DNA of 53,638 bases, from contig DDVW01000005.1 of NCBI GenBank assembly GCA_002345545.1, forward strand, positions 1-53,638, in the 5' to 3' direction. Positions within the stretch are counted from its first letter, which is position 1. Every line of letters begins with the position of its first letter. The notes under the pieces are model-generated. The model saw nothing but the letters and a program-made list of their open reading frames with translations. It was not told the DNA's origin and did no database searches. A program made the translations under genes and the position numbers. Of the stretch, positions 8,592 through 17,301 are shown piece by piece. This stretch comes from Stenotrophomonas sp. UBA2302 (GTDB lineage Bacteria; Pseudomonadota; Gammaproteobacteria; Xanthomonadales; Xanthomonadaceae).

Positions 8592-10028
8592 ATGTACGAC
8601 CTTCTCATCCGCAACGCCACCGTGTTCGATGGCGCCGACCGGCCCGGCTTCCACGCCGATGTCGCCGTCACCGCCGGACGCATCGCCGCCATCGGCCAGC
8701 TCGACGGGCCAGCATCCGAGATCGTCGATGCCGGTGGCCGTGCGCTGGCACCGGGCTTCATCGACGTGCACACCCACGATGACCTGGAAGTGATCCGCAA
8801 CCCGGACATGACCAGCAAGCTGTCGCAGGGCGTGACCACGGTGGTGGTCGGCAACTGCGGGATCAGCGCCAGCCCGGTCACCGTGCGTGGCGAGGTTCCC
8901 GATCCGATGAACCTGCTGGGCGACAGCGCCGATTTCCGTTATCCGGATTTCGCCAGCTACCGCCAGGCGGTGGAAGCGGCCGCACCGGCGGTCAACGTGG
9001 CCGCCCTGATCGGCCATACCGCACTGCGCCAGAACCACATGGACCGGCTCGACCGCGCCGCCACCGCTGCCGAGATCGACGCCATGCGTACGCAACTGCG
9101 CGACAGCCTGGCCGCCGGTGCGCTGGGACTGAGCAGCGGCCTGGCCTATGCCTCGGCCTTCAGCGCGCCGTCCACCGAGGTGGATGCGCTGGCCGGCGAA
9201 CTGCCAGCCGGCGGCCTGTACGCCACCCATCTGCGCGACGAGTTCGCCGGCATCCTCACGGCGATGGATGAGGCCTTTCACGCCGCGCGGGCGCCGCAGG
9301 CCACGGTCCGCGTGTCCCACCTCAAGTGCGCGGGCGTGGACAACTGGGGCCGCAGCAAGGAGGTGCTCGCGCACCTGCAAAACGCCGCCGCCGGGCAGGA
9401 CGTGGCCTGCGACTGCTATCCGTACGCCGCCAGCGCCTCGACCCTGGACCTGAAACAGGTCACCGACGCCTACGACATCCTGATCACCTGGTCCGAATCC
9501 GAGCCGGATCAGGGCGGACGCCTGCTGGCCGACATCGCCGCCGGCTGGAACCTGTCGCTGATGGAGGCCGCCATCCGCCTGCAACCGGCCGGCGCGGTCT
9601 ACTTCTGCATGGACGAGGCCGACGTGCGCCGCATCCTCAGCCATCCGCTGACGATGATCGGCTCCGACGGCCTGCCGCGCGATCCGCGCCCGCATCCACG
9701 GCTGTGGGGCACCTTCCCGCGCGTGCTCGGCCACTATGCACGCGACGAACAGCTGTTCCCGCTGCATACCGCCGTGCACAAGATGACCGGGCTGCCGGCC
9801 TCGCGCTTCAACATGGGCATGCGCGGCCATGTCCGCGAAGGCTGGTGGGCCGATCTGGTGCTGTTCGATCCGGCCCGCGTCCACGACACCGCCAGCTTCC
9901 ATGACCCGGTGCGCGCGGCCGCAGGCATCGATGCGGTCTGGGTCAATGGCCGGCTGGCCTATGACGGCCGCGCCGTCGCCACCCGTGCCGGCCGCTTCCT
10001 CGCTCCCGAGGCCACACCGGCCGCCTGA
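8592..10028 (+). CDS. N-acyl-D-amino-acid deacylase (D-aminoacylase)
   Basis: A 478-residue amidohydrolase-superfamily enzyme that hydrolyses N-acyl-D-amino acids to a free D-amino acid plus a carboxylate. The metal site is visible as His60-Thr-His62 in FIDVHTHDDLE, with Cys89 in VVVGNCGIS at the position of the bridging cysteine in D-aminoacylases. Further signature stretches are YATHLRDE, RVSHLKCAG and IGSDGLPRDPRPHPRLWGTF. The usual amidohydrolase beta-sandwich strands flank the barrel (LIRNATVFDGA at the start, AVWVNGRLAYDGRAV at the end). It starts 3 bp after the RpiR stop and probably supplies D-amino acids to the deaminase encoded at the head of the operon. No signal peptide is seen, so it should be cytoplasmic. 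Confidence 0.94.
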   Translation: MYDLLIRNATVFDGADRPGFHADVAVTAGRIAAIGQLDGPASEIVDAGGRALAPGFIDVHTHDDLEVIRNPDMTSKLSQGVTTVVVGNCGISASPVTVRGEVPDPMNLLGDSADFRYPDFASYRQAVEAAAPAVNVAALIGHTALRQNHMDRLDRAATAAEIDAMRTQLRDSLAAGALGLSSGLAYASAFSAPSTEVDALAGELPAGGLYATHLRDEFAGILTAMDEAFHAARAPQATVRVSHLKCAGVDNWGRSKEVLAHLQNAAAGQDVACDCYPYAASASTLDLKQVTDAYDILITWSESEPDQGGRLLADIAAGWNLSLMEAAIRLQPAGAVYFCMDEADVRRILSHPLTMIGSDGLPRDPRPHPRLWGTFPRVLGHYARDEQLFPLHTAVHKMTGLPASRFNMGMRGHVREGWWADLVLFDPARVHDTASFHDPVRAAAGIDAVWVNGRLAYDGRAVATRAGRFLAPEATPAA

Positions 10029-10067
10029 TTCCCGTTTTCCGCAATACCGCTTCCTGAGGAACAACCC

Positions 10068-10463
10068 ATGAGTGAAATCAAACGTTATGGCGCCGAAGGC
10101 GGCGTCGGCCAAGGCAAGCAGCACATGCCGTTCTCGCGCGCTGTGGAGGCCGATGGCTGGCTGTTCGTGTCCGGCCAGGTGCCGATGCGCAACGGCGAGC
10201 TGGTCGCCGGTACCGTCACCGAGCAGTCGCACGTGGTCATCGGCAACGTGCTGGAGATCCTGGCCGAAGCCGGCTACGGCCCCGAGCATGTGGTGCGCTG
10301 CGGCGTGTGGCTGGATGACGCGCGTGACTTCTACGCCTTCAACGGCGTGTTCAAGCATTACTTCGGCGAACACCCGCCAGCGCGCGCCTGCGTGGAGAGC
10401 CGCATGGTGGTGGACTGCAAGGTGGAAGTGGACTGCGTGGCCTACAAGCGCCCGCAGCGCTGA
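10068..10463 (+). CDS. RidA-family (YjgF/UK114) reactive enamine/imine deaminase
   Basis: A 131-residue RidA-family protein. Arg106 in HPPARACVE matches the conserved arginine that binds the carboxylate of 2-aminoacrylate, and WLFVSGQVPM plus KVEVDCVAYK are the usual start and end strands of the chorismate-mutase-like fold. It lies 40 bp after the D-aminoacylase with GAGGAAC ahead of the ATG. RidA proteins hydrolyse enamine/imine intermediates released by PLP dehydratases, so its place in this operon fits protection against 2-aminoacrylate from D-serine-type deamination. Several RidA subfamilies exist and this one may act on other imines. Confidence 0.92.
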   Translation: MSEIKRYGAEGGVGQGKQHMPFSRAVEADGWLFVSGQVPMRNGELVAGTVTEQSHVVIGNVLEILAEAGYGPEHVVRCGVWLDDARDFYAFNGVFKHYFGEHPPARACVESRMVVDCKVEVDCVAYKRPQR

Positions 10464-10860
10464 GCCGCATGGCGGTGCCGGCCAGCGCGGCCGGTTCCGC
10501 GCCATCGTCCGGCACAGGACGTGATCCTGCACTGCCCAAGACCGGCCTTGTTGCCCGTCGCCTGCGGCTGGAGTCCGCCGCAACGTCTGTTTCCCACACC
10601 CGCAACGGCCATGCCAGCCCGGCTGGCAACGTGGTCATCCGCCCGCCTTCACTCCGCGCATAGCGGAATTTGCGCTGTGGCGCATCAAGTCCCGTAGCAA
10701 CGTCCATGGGTTCGCGGAGCGGACCGCCAGCGTCCCGACCCTTTCCTCGGGCCACGGGCAGATGACGATAATGTGCTAAAAGCGGACCGGCTCCGATGGG
10801 GCGGTCCGCTTCCGGATTCCGCAGCAAATTCCTGCCGTGCAGGTGTGAGGTAACGACTCG
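10464..10860 (+). other. 397-bp intergenic region before gltS
   Basis: No coding region is supported here. Just after the ridA-like gene is CCGGCC-agcgc-GGCCGG (10478-10494), a GC hairpin without a T-run that may act as a weak terminator. Further on, CGGAGCGGACCGCC (about 10714-10727) shares AGCGGACCG with the longer inverted repeat at 10780-10811. A GATAAT sequence near 10767 could be a -10 element, but no convincing -35 accompanies it. Confidence 0.4.
10780..10811 (+). repeat. perfect 10-bp inverted repeat upstream of gltS
   Basis: AAGCGGACCG (10780-10789) and CGGTCCGCTT (10802-10811) are perfect reverse complements around a 12-nt spacer, ending 49 bp before the gltS ATG. There is no T-run, so a simple intrinsic terminator is unlikely. 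It could be an operator or a leader hairpin controlling gltS. Confidence 0.55.
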
Positions 10861-12066
10861 ATGATTCAACTTGATGCCGTACAGACGGTCGCTTTCAGTG
10901 GCCTGACCCTGCTTGCCGGTTATGCGCTGTGCCGGATGATCCCGGTGCTGCGCCGCTACAACCTGCCCGAGCCGGTAGTCGGCGGGCTGGTGGTCGCGTT
11001 GCTGGTGTGGTGGGCGCACAGCCAGGACACCGTGCTGTTCGAGCTGGACAGCAGCCTGAAGGTGCCGCTGATGATCGCCTTCTTCACCACCCTAGGCATC
11101 AATGCCAGCGTCCGCCTGCTGCGCATCAGTGGCCGCCAGGTGATGATCTTCCTGCTGATCGCCGCACTGTTCGCGGTATTGCAGAACCTGATCGGCATCG
11201 GCGTGGCGTGGATGTTCGACCTGCATCCGATGTTCGGCGTGCTGGCCGGTTCGGCCACACTGACCGGCGGCCCCGCCACCGGCATGGCGTTCGCGCCATT
11301 GTTCGAGAAGGCCGGCCTGCAGGGGGCCGAAACCCTGGCCATCACCGCGGCCATGGCCGGCATCATCTGCGGCGGCGTGGTCGGCGGCCCGGCCATCACC
11401 GTACTGATGCGCCGCCTCAAGGTCGTCCCGCCCAGCAGCCGCAGCGCCAGCGGCGCGGAGGACGTGGACGAAACGATCACGCTGCGCTTTCCCAATGAGG
11501 CGATGCGCGAATTCGACGCGCTCAAGAGCATCGTCGTGCTGCTGGTGGCGATGTGGGTGGGGGCGTGGGTCAGCCAGAGCATCACCCGCCTGGGCCTGAC
11601 CCTGCCGGCCTACATCGGCGCCATGCTGGTCGGCGCGGTGATCCGCAACATCGACGACTACACCGGCTGGATCAAGCTGTCGGTACCGACCACCGAACTG
11701 ATCGGCAACATCTGCCTGGCGCTGTTCCTGGCCATGGCGCTGATGGACCTGAAACTGTGGGAGTTGGCCGGGCTGGGCGTGCCTCTGATGGTGAACCTGG
11801 TGATCCAGGTCGCCGTGGTGGCCTTGTTCGCGGTACCGATCTACTACCTGATGGGGCGCGACTACGATGCCGCGGTGATGGGCGGCGGCTTCATCGGCTT
11901 CATGCTCGGCACCACGGCCAACGCGATGGCGGTGATGCGCAAGCTGGTGCAGCGTTACGGCATCGCTCCGCGTGCCTTCCTCGTGGCCCCGCTGGTGGGC
12001 GCGTTCTTCATCGACTTCGTCAACGCACTGATCATCACCGGCTTCCTCAATTTCTGGCCAAAGTAG
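10861..12066 (+). CDS. gltS: sodium/glutamate symporter GltS
   Basis: A 401-residue inner-membrane carrier with about 10 membrane segments and two inverted-repeat halves. GltS features are LPEPVVGGLVVALLVWW near the N-terminus, TLTGGPATGMAFAPLFEKAG in the first re-entrant region, GIICGGVVGGPAITVLMRR, and the mirrored GGGFIGFMLGTTANAMAVM plus FLVAPLVGAFFIDFVNALII in the second half. It imports glutamate with Na+. It stands alone, followed by a terminator hairpin at 12088, and sits between two D-amino-acid catabolic loci, where it could supply or recover glutamate. Confidence 0.95.
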   Translation: MIQLDAVQTVAFSGLTLLAGYALCRMIPVLRRYNLPEPVVGGLVVALLVWWAHSQDTVLFELDSSLKVPLMIAFFTTLGINASVRLLRISGRQVMIFLLIAALFAVLQNLIGIGVAWMFDLHPMFGVLAGSATLTGGPATGMAFAPLFEKAGLQGAETLAITAAMAGIICGGVVGGPAITVLMRRLKVVPPSSRSASGAEDVDETITLRFPNEAMREFDALKSIVVLLVAMWVGAWVSQSITRLGLTLPAYIGAMLVGAVIRNIDDYTGWIKLSVPTTELIGNICLALFLAMALMDLKLWELAGLGVPLMVNLVIQVAVVALFAVPIYYLMGRDYDAAVMGGGFIGFMLGTTANAMAVMRKLVQRYGIAPRAFLVAPLVGAFFIDFVNALIITGFLNFWPK

Positions 12067-12087
12067 GCCGGCGCCCGCCGCAAGCGC

Positions 12088-12117
12088 ACGGGGCCGCCGC
12101 ATGGCGGCCCTGTCGTT
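12088..12117 (+). terminator. probable rho-independent terminator of gltS
   Basis: ACGGGGCCGCC (12088-12098), loop GCAT, GGCGGCCCTGT (12103-12113) pair at 10 of 11 positions and are followed by CGTTTG. The T-tract is short. Position 22 bp after the gltS stop supports the call. Confidence 0.55.
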
Positions 12118-12522
12118 TGGGCGACCTGCACATTCCGGCAGAAGACACCGGCACCGCCATAGCAACGGCTCCGTCCCAGACCACCCCCATCTTTGCTTGC
12201 ACACGGTATAGCCGGAGGATGGGGGCCACACATCGTCCAGAAGGGAAAATCCGGCCCGGCGCGGCGAGCGGGCAATGGCGAACCAGCAGCCCGACATCTG
12301 CGGCGTTTCCGCGATAGCACCGCGCCGCACCGCGGTTTCGAGCATGCCCGCGTTGCCTGGCCCGGGCCCGCCCTGCAGTCGCAACGCTTCCGTTCCACGC
12401 CCGCGACAGCGCCCATCTGCGCCGCAGGACGACATGGACAGCGCGCGCGACAGCGGCGAGGATTCCCGTTGCCGCGCCACCTGCCGGGTGAGCGACACCT
12501 GCCCCCGCTATCCGGATTACCG
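12118..12522 (+). other. 405-bp stretch between the gltS terminator and dadA, no gene seen
   Basis: I find no credible coding region on either strand. Open frames extending upstream of dadA are Arg/Pro/Ala-rich and lack protein-like character. The only structure noted is CCCCCATC (12184-12191) and GATGGGGG (12218-12225), an 8-bp inverted repeat with a 26-nt spacer. The dadA promoter must lie here, but I cannot place it with confidence. Confidence 0.4.
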
Positions 12523-13761
12523 ATGTCCTCCGTTGAACTCCACGGCGAACCCGCCAGCGCCGACCTTCTCGTCCTCGGCGCCGGCGTCGTCGGTCTCGCC
12601 ACCGCCTATGCCGCCGCCCGTCGCGGCCTGTCGGTGCTGCTGCTCGAACGCGCCGACGGCCCGGTGCAGGGCACTTCCTTCGCCAACGGTGCGCAGCTGA
12701 GCTACGCCTACACCGATGCGATGGCCGGGCCTTCCACCTGGAGCCAGTTGCCGGCCATGCTGTTCGGCCGCAACGGCCCGTTCCGCACGCGCTGGTCGGC
12801 CGATCCGGATTTCTGGCGCTGGGGCCTGGCCTTCCTGCGCCAAGCCAACCGCGCACGGCTGCAGGCCAATACCCTGGCGACACTGGAACTGGCGCTGGAA
12901 TCACGCATCGCGCTGCACGCCCTGCTGCAACACCATCCCATCGCTTTCGACCACGCGGTGTCGGGCAAGCTGCATGCCTACCAGGACGCCGCTGCATTGC
13001 AGGGCGCGCGCGCGATGATCGCCCTGAAACAGCCGTTCGGCGTCGAACAGCACCTGCTCAATGCCGCCCAGGCGATCGCCATGGAGCCGGCACTGGCGGG
13101 CATGTCCGGCCTCGCCGGGGCAGTGCACTCGCCCCAGGAAGAAGCCGGCGATCCGTTCCTGTTCGGCACCGGCCTGCTGCAGGTGCTGCAGCAGCAGTAC
13201 GGTGTGCAGACCCGCTTCGGTTTCGAACTCGAACAGCTGTCGCGGCAGGACGACCACTGGTGCCTGCGGCCGCGTGCTGGCGCGACGATAAAGGCGCGCC
13301 GGGTGGTGGTATGCACAGGCATCGAGGGGGCCGCGCTGCTGCGCCCGCTCGGCATCCGGGTGCCACTGATGGCGATCAAGGGCTACTCGTTCACCGCACC
13401 GTGCGGCGTGCGTGCACCGACCGCCAGCATCACCGATACCGCACGCAAGCTGGTGTTCTGCCGCCTCGGCGACCGCATCCGCGTGGCCGGGCTGGCCGAC
13501 CTCAACCACTGGGACCCGCGCCCGGATCCGCAGCGCATGGCGCAGCTGATCGCGATGGCACGCGACTCGCTGCCGGAAGCCGCCGACTACACGCGCACCT
13601 CCAATCACTGGGCCGGCCTGCGCCCGGTCACGCCGTGGTCCTCGCCGGTCATCCAGCGCATGGCCGAAGGACTGGTCGGCAACCTCGGCCACGGCATGCT
13701 CGGCTGGACCCTGGCGATGGGCAGCGGCGAGCGTGCCGTCGCGCAGGCGATGGCACGCTGA
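12523..13761 (+). CDS. dadA: D-amino-acid dehydrogenase (DadA-type FAD oxidoreductase)
   Basis: A 412-residue FAD enzyme that oxidatively deaminates D-amino acids to 2-oxo acids at the inner face of the membrane, passing electrons to the respiratory chain. The N-terminal dinucleotide fold is clear (DLLVLGAGVVGLATAYAAAR with GxGxxG, then LLLERADG), followed by TSFANGAQLSYAYTDAMAGP, characteristic of DadA. A conserved end region reads WAGLRPVTPWSSPVIQRM and NLGHGMLGWTLAMGSGE. The ATG at 12523 was chosen because the FAD fold starts right after it. No alr or lrp neighbour is present; a LysR regulator follows on the same strand, which is not the classical dad arrangement. Confidence 0.92.
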   Translation: MSSVELHGEPASADLLVLGAGVVGLATAYAAARRGLSVLLLERADGPVQGTSFANGAQLSYAYTDAMAGPSTWSQLPAMLFGRNGPFRTRWSADPDFWRWGLAFLRQANRARLQANTLATLELALESRIALHALLQHHPIAFDHAVSGKLHAYQDAAALQGARAMIALKQPFGVEQHLLNAAQAIAMEPALAGMSGLAGAVHSPQEEAGDPFLFGTGLLQVLQQQYGVQTRFGFELEQLSRQDDHWCLRPRAGATIKARRVVVCTGIEGAALLRPLGIRVPLMAIKGYSFTAPCGVRAPTASITDTARKLVFCRLGDRIRVAGLADLNHWDPRPDPQRMAQLIAMARDSLPEAADYTRTSNHWAGLRPVTPWSSPVIQRMAEGLVGNLGHGMLGWTLAMGSGERAVAQAMAR

Positions 13762-13814
13762 CACCGCAACCGCCGGCAGTCGTCAGCCTCCCCGGCATCC
13801 ACTAGGATCGGGCG

Positions 13815-14714
13815 ATGCGCCTGCGCCAGATTGAAGTCTTCCATGCGGTCTATACCACCGGCTCGATCAGTGCCGCGGCCCGTGCCCTGCACGTCTCCCA
13901 GCCCTCGGTCAGCAAGGTGCTGCACCACACTCAGCAGCAGCTGGGGTTCGACCTGTTCAAGCTGGTGCGCGGGCGGCTGGTGGCCACCGACGAGGCGCAC
14001 GCGCTGTTCGTCGAGGTCAAGGACATCAACGACCGCCTGCTGTCCCTGCAGAAGGCGGTGCGCAACATCCGCGACATCGGCGGCGGCCATATCCGTCTGG
14101 CGGTGGTGCCTTCGCTCGGCCAGCATGTGCTGCCGGCAGCGCTCACCGCCTACCGCCGCCAGCATCCGGATGTCACCTTCGAGGTGAAGACACTGCACCA
14201 TGGCGACCTGTTCCAGGCGCTGTACGAACGCGAATGCGACATCGCCATCGCCTACAACCCGCCACTGCATCCGCGCATGCACCGTCGCCTGCTCGGCCGC
14301 GGACAGCTGATGCTGCTGTTCGACATCGCCCAGTGGGCCACACCGCCGGCACGGATTCCATTGCGCTGGCTGCAGGATCACGACATGGTCGGGCTGGCCA
14401 GCAGCGGGCCGATCGGCGACCTGTTCACCCACGCGGTGGAACACCAGGGCATCCGCCTGCGCGAAGTGGTCTCCAGCCAGACCTATGCGCTGGCCGCCGC
14501 GCTCACCCGCTGCGGTGCGGGCATGAGTGTGCTGGACGAATTCAGCGCCTGCGCCCACGCCGGCGGCAGCCTGCTGGCACGCCCGCTGGAACCGGAAATC
14601 GGCTTCCGCATCGAATGCGTGTACCTGGAAGACCGCCCGCCATCCAAGGCCGCCAGCGAGTTCATCCGCCAGTTCCAGCGCAGCCTGGACGGACTGCAGG
14701 GCGGCTGCGTCTGA
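13815..14714 (+). CDS. LysR-family transcriptional regulator
   Basis: A 299-residue LysR-type regulator. Residues 1-60 are the winged helix-turn-helix (LRQIEVFHAVYTTGSISAAA, then LHVSQPSVSKVLHHTQQQLG), and residues about 90-295 are the periplasmic-binding-like effector domain beginning HIRLAVVPSLGQHVLPAAL. It starts 53 bp after dadA on the same strand, so it probably controls dadA or the neighbouring amino-acid genes. Most LysR regulators are divergent from their targets; here the layout is tandem, and the target is inference. Confidence 0.93.
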   Translation: MRLRQIEVFHAVYTTGSISAAARALHVSQPSVSKVLHHTQQQLGFDLFKLVRGRLVATDEAHALFVEVKDINDRLLSLQKAVRNIRDIGGGHIRLAVVPSLGQHVLPAALTAYRRQHPDVTFEVKTLHHGDLFQALYERECDIAIAYNPPLHPRMHRRLLGRGQLMLLFDIAQWATPPARIPLRWLQDHDMVGLASSGPIGDLFTHAVEHQGIRLREVVSSQTYALAAALTRCGAGMSVLDEFSACAHAGGSLLARPLEPEIGFRIECVYLEDRPPSKAASEFIRQFQRSLDGLQGGCV

Positions 14715-14843
14715 ACACCAGCGGCTGACCGGCCACACCACCGCTTCGGGCCGGGGTGCCGGAGCGCCGCGTACATGGTCCGGTGCGGTTTTCGACCGTC
14801 AATCCGGTACACGCACGGCCCCGCACGACCCGCTGCCGGAAGA

Positions 14844-16103
14844 TCACTGCACCGGGTCGATGCGGTCCATGCGGATGCGGTTGGCGAACAGGGAAAAGGC
14901 CAGTGCCCCGGCCAGGCCGTTGGCGCGCTGGATCCAGTGCGGCAACCAGCGCGGCGCGGCCAGCACCCCGGCCTCGAACAGCGGCGCCAGCGCCTGCGCA
15001 TCGCCCAGTGTCATCTTGCCGGCGAACAGCCAGCGGCAGTAGCGCAGCTTCTCATCGCGCAGCATCTGCCGGAAAAAGGTATGCACCGACACCAGTCCGC
15101 GCAGGTACACCGTGTCCTTGGTGAACGCCGCACCGCCACCGGTCGGCACGCCACGGAACACGCGCTGGGCCGAGGAAAAGCTTTCTTCCGGTATCTGCCC
15201 GGCCTGGCGGAAGAAATCGAACACCTGCAGGAAGTCGGCCCCCTCGCGTGCCATCGCGACCGCCTCGATGCGCAGGCTGATGCGCTTGAGCCGCTGGATA
15301 TCGATGCTGCCGGTGATCTGCTCGGCAAACGTCGCCAGCCCTTCCTGGGTGGCGGTGATGCGCGGTGAGGACAGCGCCAGGCTCGGCAGCACCGTCTGTG
15401 CGCGGCCGTTGAGCGCGGTCAGCGAATGCACCAGCGCCTCGTGGTGGAACAGCTGCGCACGGTCATAGGCACTGAAGCTGGCACTGCTGCGCAGGCGGAT
15501 GCGGGTGGCGCCTGCGGCCGCCTTGGCGATCAGCCCGTCATCCAGCTCCACGCTGATAATGCGCGCATTAAAGAAATCATCCAGATCGGATTGCAGTTGC
15601 AGCTGCAGCGCAGTGGCCGACACGGGCACGGTTTCCTCCGGCGCCAGCAGCTCGTGGTCCAGCTCCTGGGCGATCTGGATGAAATGCCGCGCCGCCTCGC
15701 GGGTGCTCGGGCCATTGCCGGGCATCGGCTGCGCGGGCACGCCGAACAGCTGCGCGGAGTAGTGATCCACCGCCGGCGTCCCCAGCGACTCCAGCAGACC
15801 CGCCGCCAGATCCCAGCTGCGCAACGAATCGCGCAGGTAGGCGCCGAGCGGATGGGTGTCATCAAGCGCACTGTCGATGGCGTCCAGCTCACGCCGTGCG
15901 GCGCTGAAATCATGCTTCGGGTAGGTCACCTGCGGCAGCTGCGGATTGCCGCGCGCCACACTTTCCAGAAACGGCGCCCGCATCGATGCCGGCCAACTGG
16001 TGAGCGTCAACAGGCGGATGCCGCGCACCGCCGCGACCATCCGCGCATCGAGCGCGGCGTGGTGGGCGATGGCCGGATCGGGAGGGTTCATCGCCTTGTC
16101 CAT
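14844..16103 (-). CDS. QEGLA-motif (DUF1704) putative metallopeptidase
   Basis: A 419-residue cytoplasmic protein of the flavohemoglobin expression-modulating QEGLA family (DUF1704). The key sites are LFHHEALVHSLTALNG, where HEALVH forms an HExxxH metal-binding helix, and ITATQEGLATFAEQ, the family's namesake motif. Together these resemble a gluzincin-like active site and tyrosine carboxypeptidase relatives. ATG 16103 is chosen over 16133 because TTGGAG lies 5 nt before it. The C-terminal part is helical. It is convergent with the LysR gene. Bacterial function is poorly characterised; the family name comes from an effect on flavohaemoglobin expression. Confidence 0.82.
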   Translation of the reverse strand: MDKAMNPPDPAIAHHAALDARMVAAVRGIRLLTLTSWPASMRAPFLESVARGNPQLPQVTYPKHDFSAARRELDAIDSALDDTHPLGAYLRDSLRSWDLAAGLLESLGTPAVDHYSAQLFGVPAQPMPGNGPSTREAARHFIQIAQELDHELLAPEETVPVSATALQLQLQSDLDDFFNARIISVELDDGLIAKAAAGATRIRLRSSASFSAYDRAQLFHHEALVHSLTALNGRAQTVLPSLALSSPRITATQEGLATFAEQITGSIDIQRLKRISLRIEAVAMAREGADFLQVFDFFRQAGQIPEESFSSAQRVFRGVPTGGGAAFTKDTVYLRGLVSVHTFFRQMLRDEKLRYCRWLFAGKMTLGDAQALAPLFEAGVLAAPRWLPHWIQRANGLAGALAFSLFANRIRMDRIDPVQ

Positions 16104-16203
16104 GCCAACTCCAACGGCTTGCGACGACGCCATTCAATCCCCCGGATGGCACAGATCGAATGCGGACAGCGTTCACTTCGCCGCCAGCCTGCAGGGAAGT
16201 AGC

Positions 16204-17301
16204 TCAACGCCGCTTGTTCCGGTTGACCGGCCGCCACTGCGCACCACGTCCGGCGGTCTTGCGCTCGCTGGCCTGCTCGGCCTGGCGCTTGGCCAGCTTG
16301 GCTGCCGCCAAGGCCACTTCCTCACGCAGCTTGAGATAACTCTCCAGCCGGGTTTCATCGATGTCGCCGCGTTCGATCGCCGCCTGCACCGCGCAGCCGG
16401 GCTCGGTCTGGTGCGAGCAATCACTGAACTTGCACTGCAGGGTCAGCGCTTCGATGTCGGCAAAGCCGCCTTCGGCCAGGGTTTCCTCGCCGGTCGGCTT
16501 GAGCTCGCGCATGCCGGGGGTGTCGATCAGGCAGGCGCCGCTGGGCAGCGGCATCAGTGCGCGGTGGGTGGTGGTGTGGCGGCCGCGCGAATCGCTGCCG
16601 CGCACCGCGCCGGTCTTCATCCGCTCCTCGCCCAGCAGCGTGTTGGTCAATGTGGACTTGCCGGCGCCGGAGGAACCGACCAGCACCACCGTGCGACCCG
16701 GCCCCAGCCACGGCTGCAGCGCAGCGACGCTGGCCGGGTCCTTGCCGTTGATCGCCAGCAACGGAATCTGCTGCGCGGCCAGATCCTGCAGCACCTCCAG
16801 CGCATCATCGCTGTATCCGGTCTGGTCGACCTTGGTCAGCACCACCACCGGCTCGGCTCCGCCACCGCCGACCAGCAGCAGGTAGCGCTCGATACGGCGC
16901 GGATTGAAGTCCGCATCCAGCCCGCAGACGATGAACACCGTATCGATATTGGCGCCGATCACCTGCTGGTGGTAATGCTCGCCGGCCGCGCCGCGCTTGA
17001 TCGAGGTGCGCCGCGGCAACAGCGCGACGATGCGCTTGCCTTCCAGCAGCACCCAGTCGCCCACCGCCGCGCGCTCGTGGCTGGGGAAGCGCGGCCGCTG
17101 CCATTCCGGCGGTGATTCGGTCTTGATCGCCGTCTCCGGCGCATCGGCGACCACATAGCCCGAGCGGTGCTGTTCGATCACCCGCCCCGGCCGTGCCTGC
17201 GGATGTGCGGCAAACAGCGCCTGCCAGGCGGGTGCTTCGGCGGCACCGGGCCAGGGCCAGCCGATGGCGCGAAGGGGGGCGAAGTCGATGGAATCTGTCA
17301 T
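16204..17301 (-). CDS. rsgA: ribosome small-subunit GTPase RsgA (YjeQ)
   Basis: A 365-residue circularly permuted GTPase acting in late 30S subunit maturation. The G-motif order is permuted as expected: G4 TKVD at 156-159 precedes G1 GSSGAGKST at 209-217 and G3 DTPGM at 260-264. An N-terminal OB fold covers roughly 35-105. The C-terminal zinc knuckle is complete: Cys290, Cys295, His297 and Cys303 in CKFSDCSHQTEPGC. The basic tail ends in NRNKRR. It is divergent from alaA across a 216-bp gap. Nothing is missing. Confidence 0.97.
   Translation of the reverse strand: MTDSIDFAPLRAIGWPWPGAAEAPAWQALFAAHPQARPGRVIEQHRSGYVVADAPETAIKTESPPEWQRPRFPSHERAAVGDWVLLEGKRIVALLPRRTSIKRGAAGEHYHQQVIGANIDTVFIVCGLDADFNPRRIERYLLLVGGGGAEPVVVLTKVDQTGYSDDALEVLQDLAAQQIPLLAINGKDPASVAALQPWLGPGRTVVLVGSSGAGKSTLTNTLLGEERMKTGAVRGSDSRGRHTTTHRALMPLPSGACLIDTPGMRELKPTGEETLAEGGFADIEALTLQCKFSDCSHQTEPGCAVQAAIERGDIDETRLESYLKLREEVALAAAKLAKRQAEQASERKTAGRGAQWRPVNRNKRR

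Noticed and set aside
10478..10494. GC hairpin after the RidA gene as a strong terminator
   Set aside because: The stem is only 6 bp and there is no T-run, so it is mentioned only as a weak possibility in the intergenic entry.
7665..10583. A 972-codon minus-strand frame across the RpiR, D-aminoacylase and RidA genes
   Set aside because: It is antisense to three well-supported genes and shows no recognisable motif.
12184..12225. CCCCCATC/GATGGGGG inverted repeat upstream of dadA as an operator or riboswitch stem
   Set aside because: Only 8 bp with a 26-nt spacer in GC-rich DNA; no conserved riboswitch core (for example a glycine aptamer) could be traced around it.
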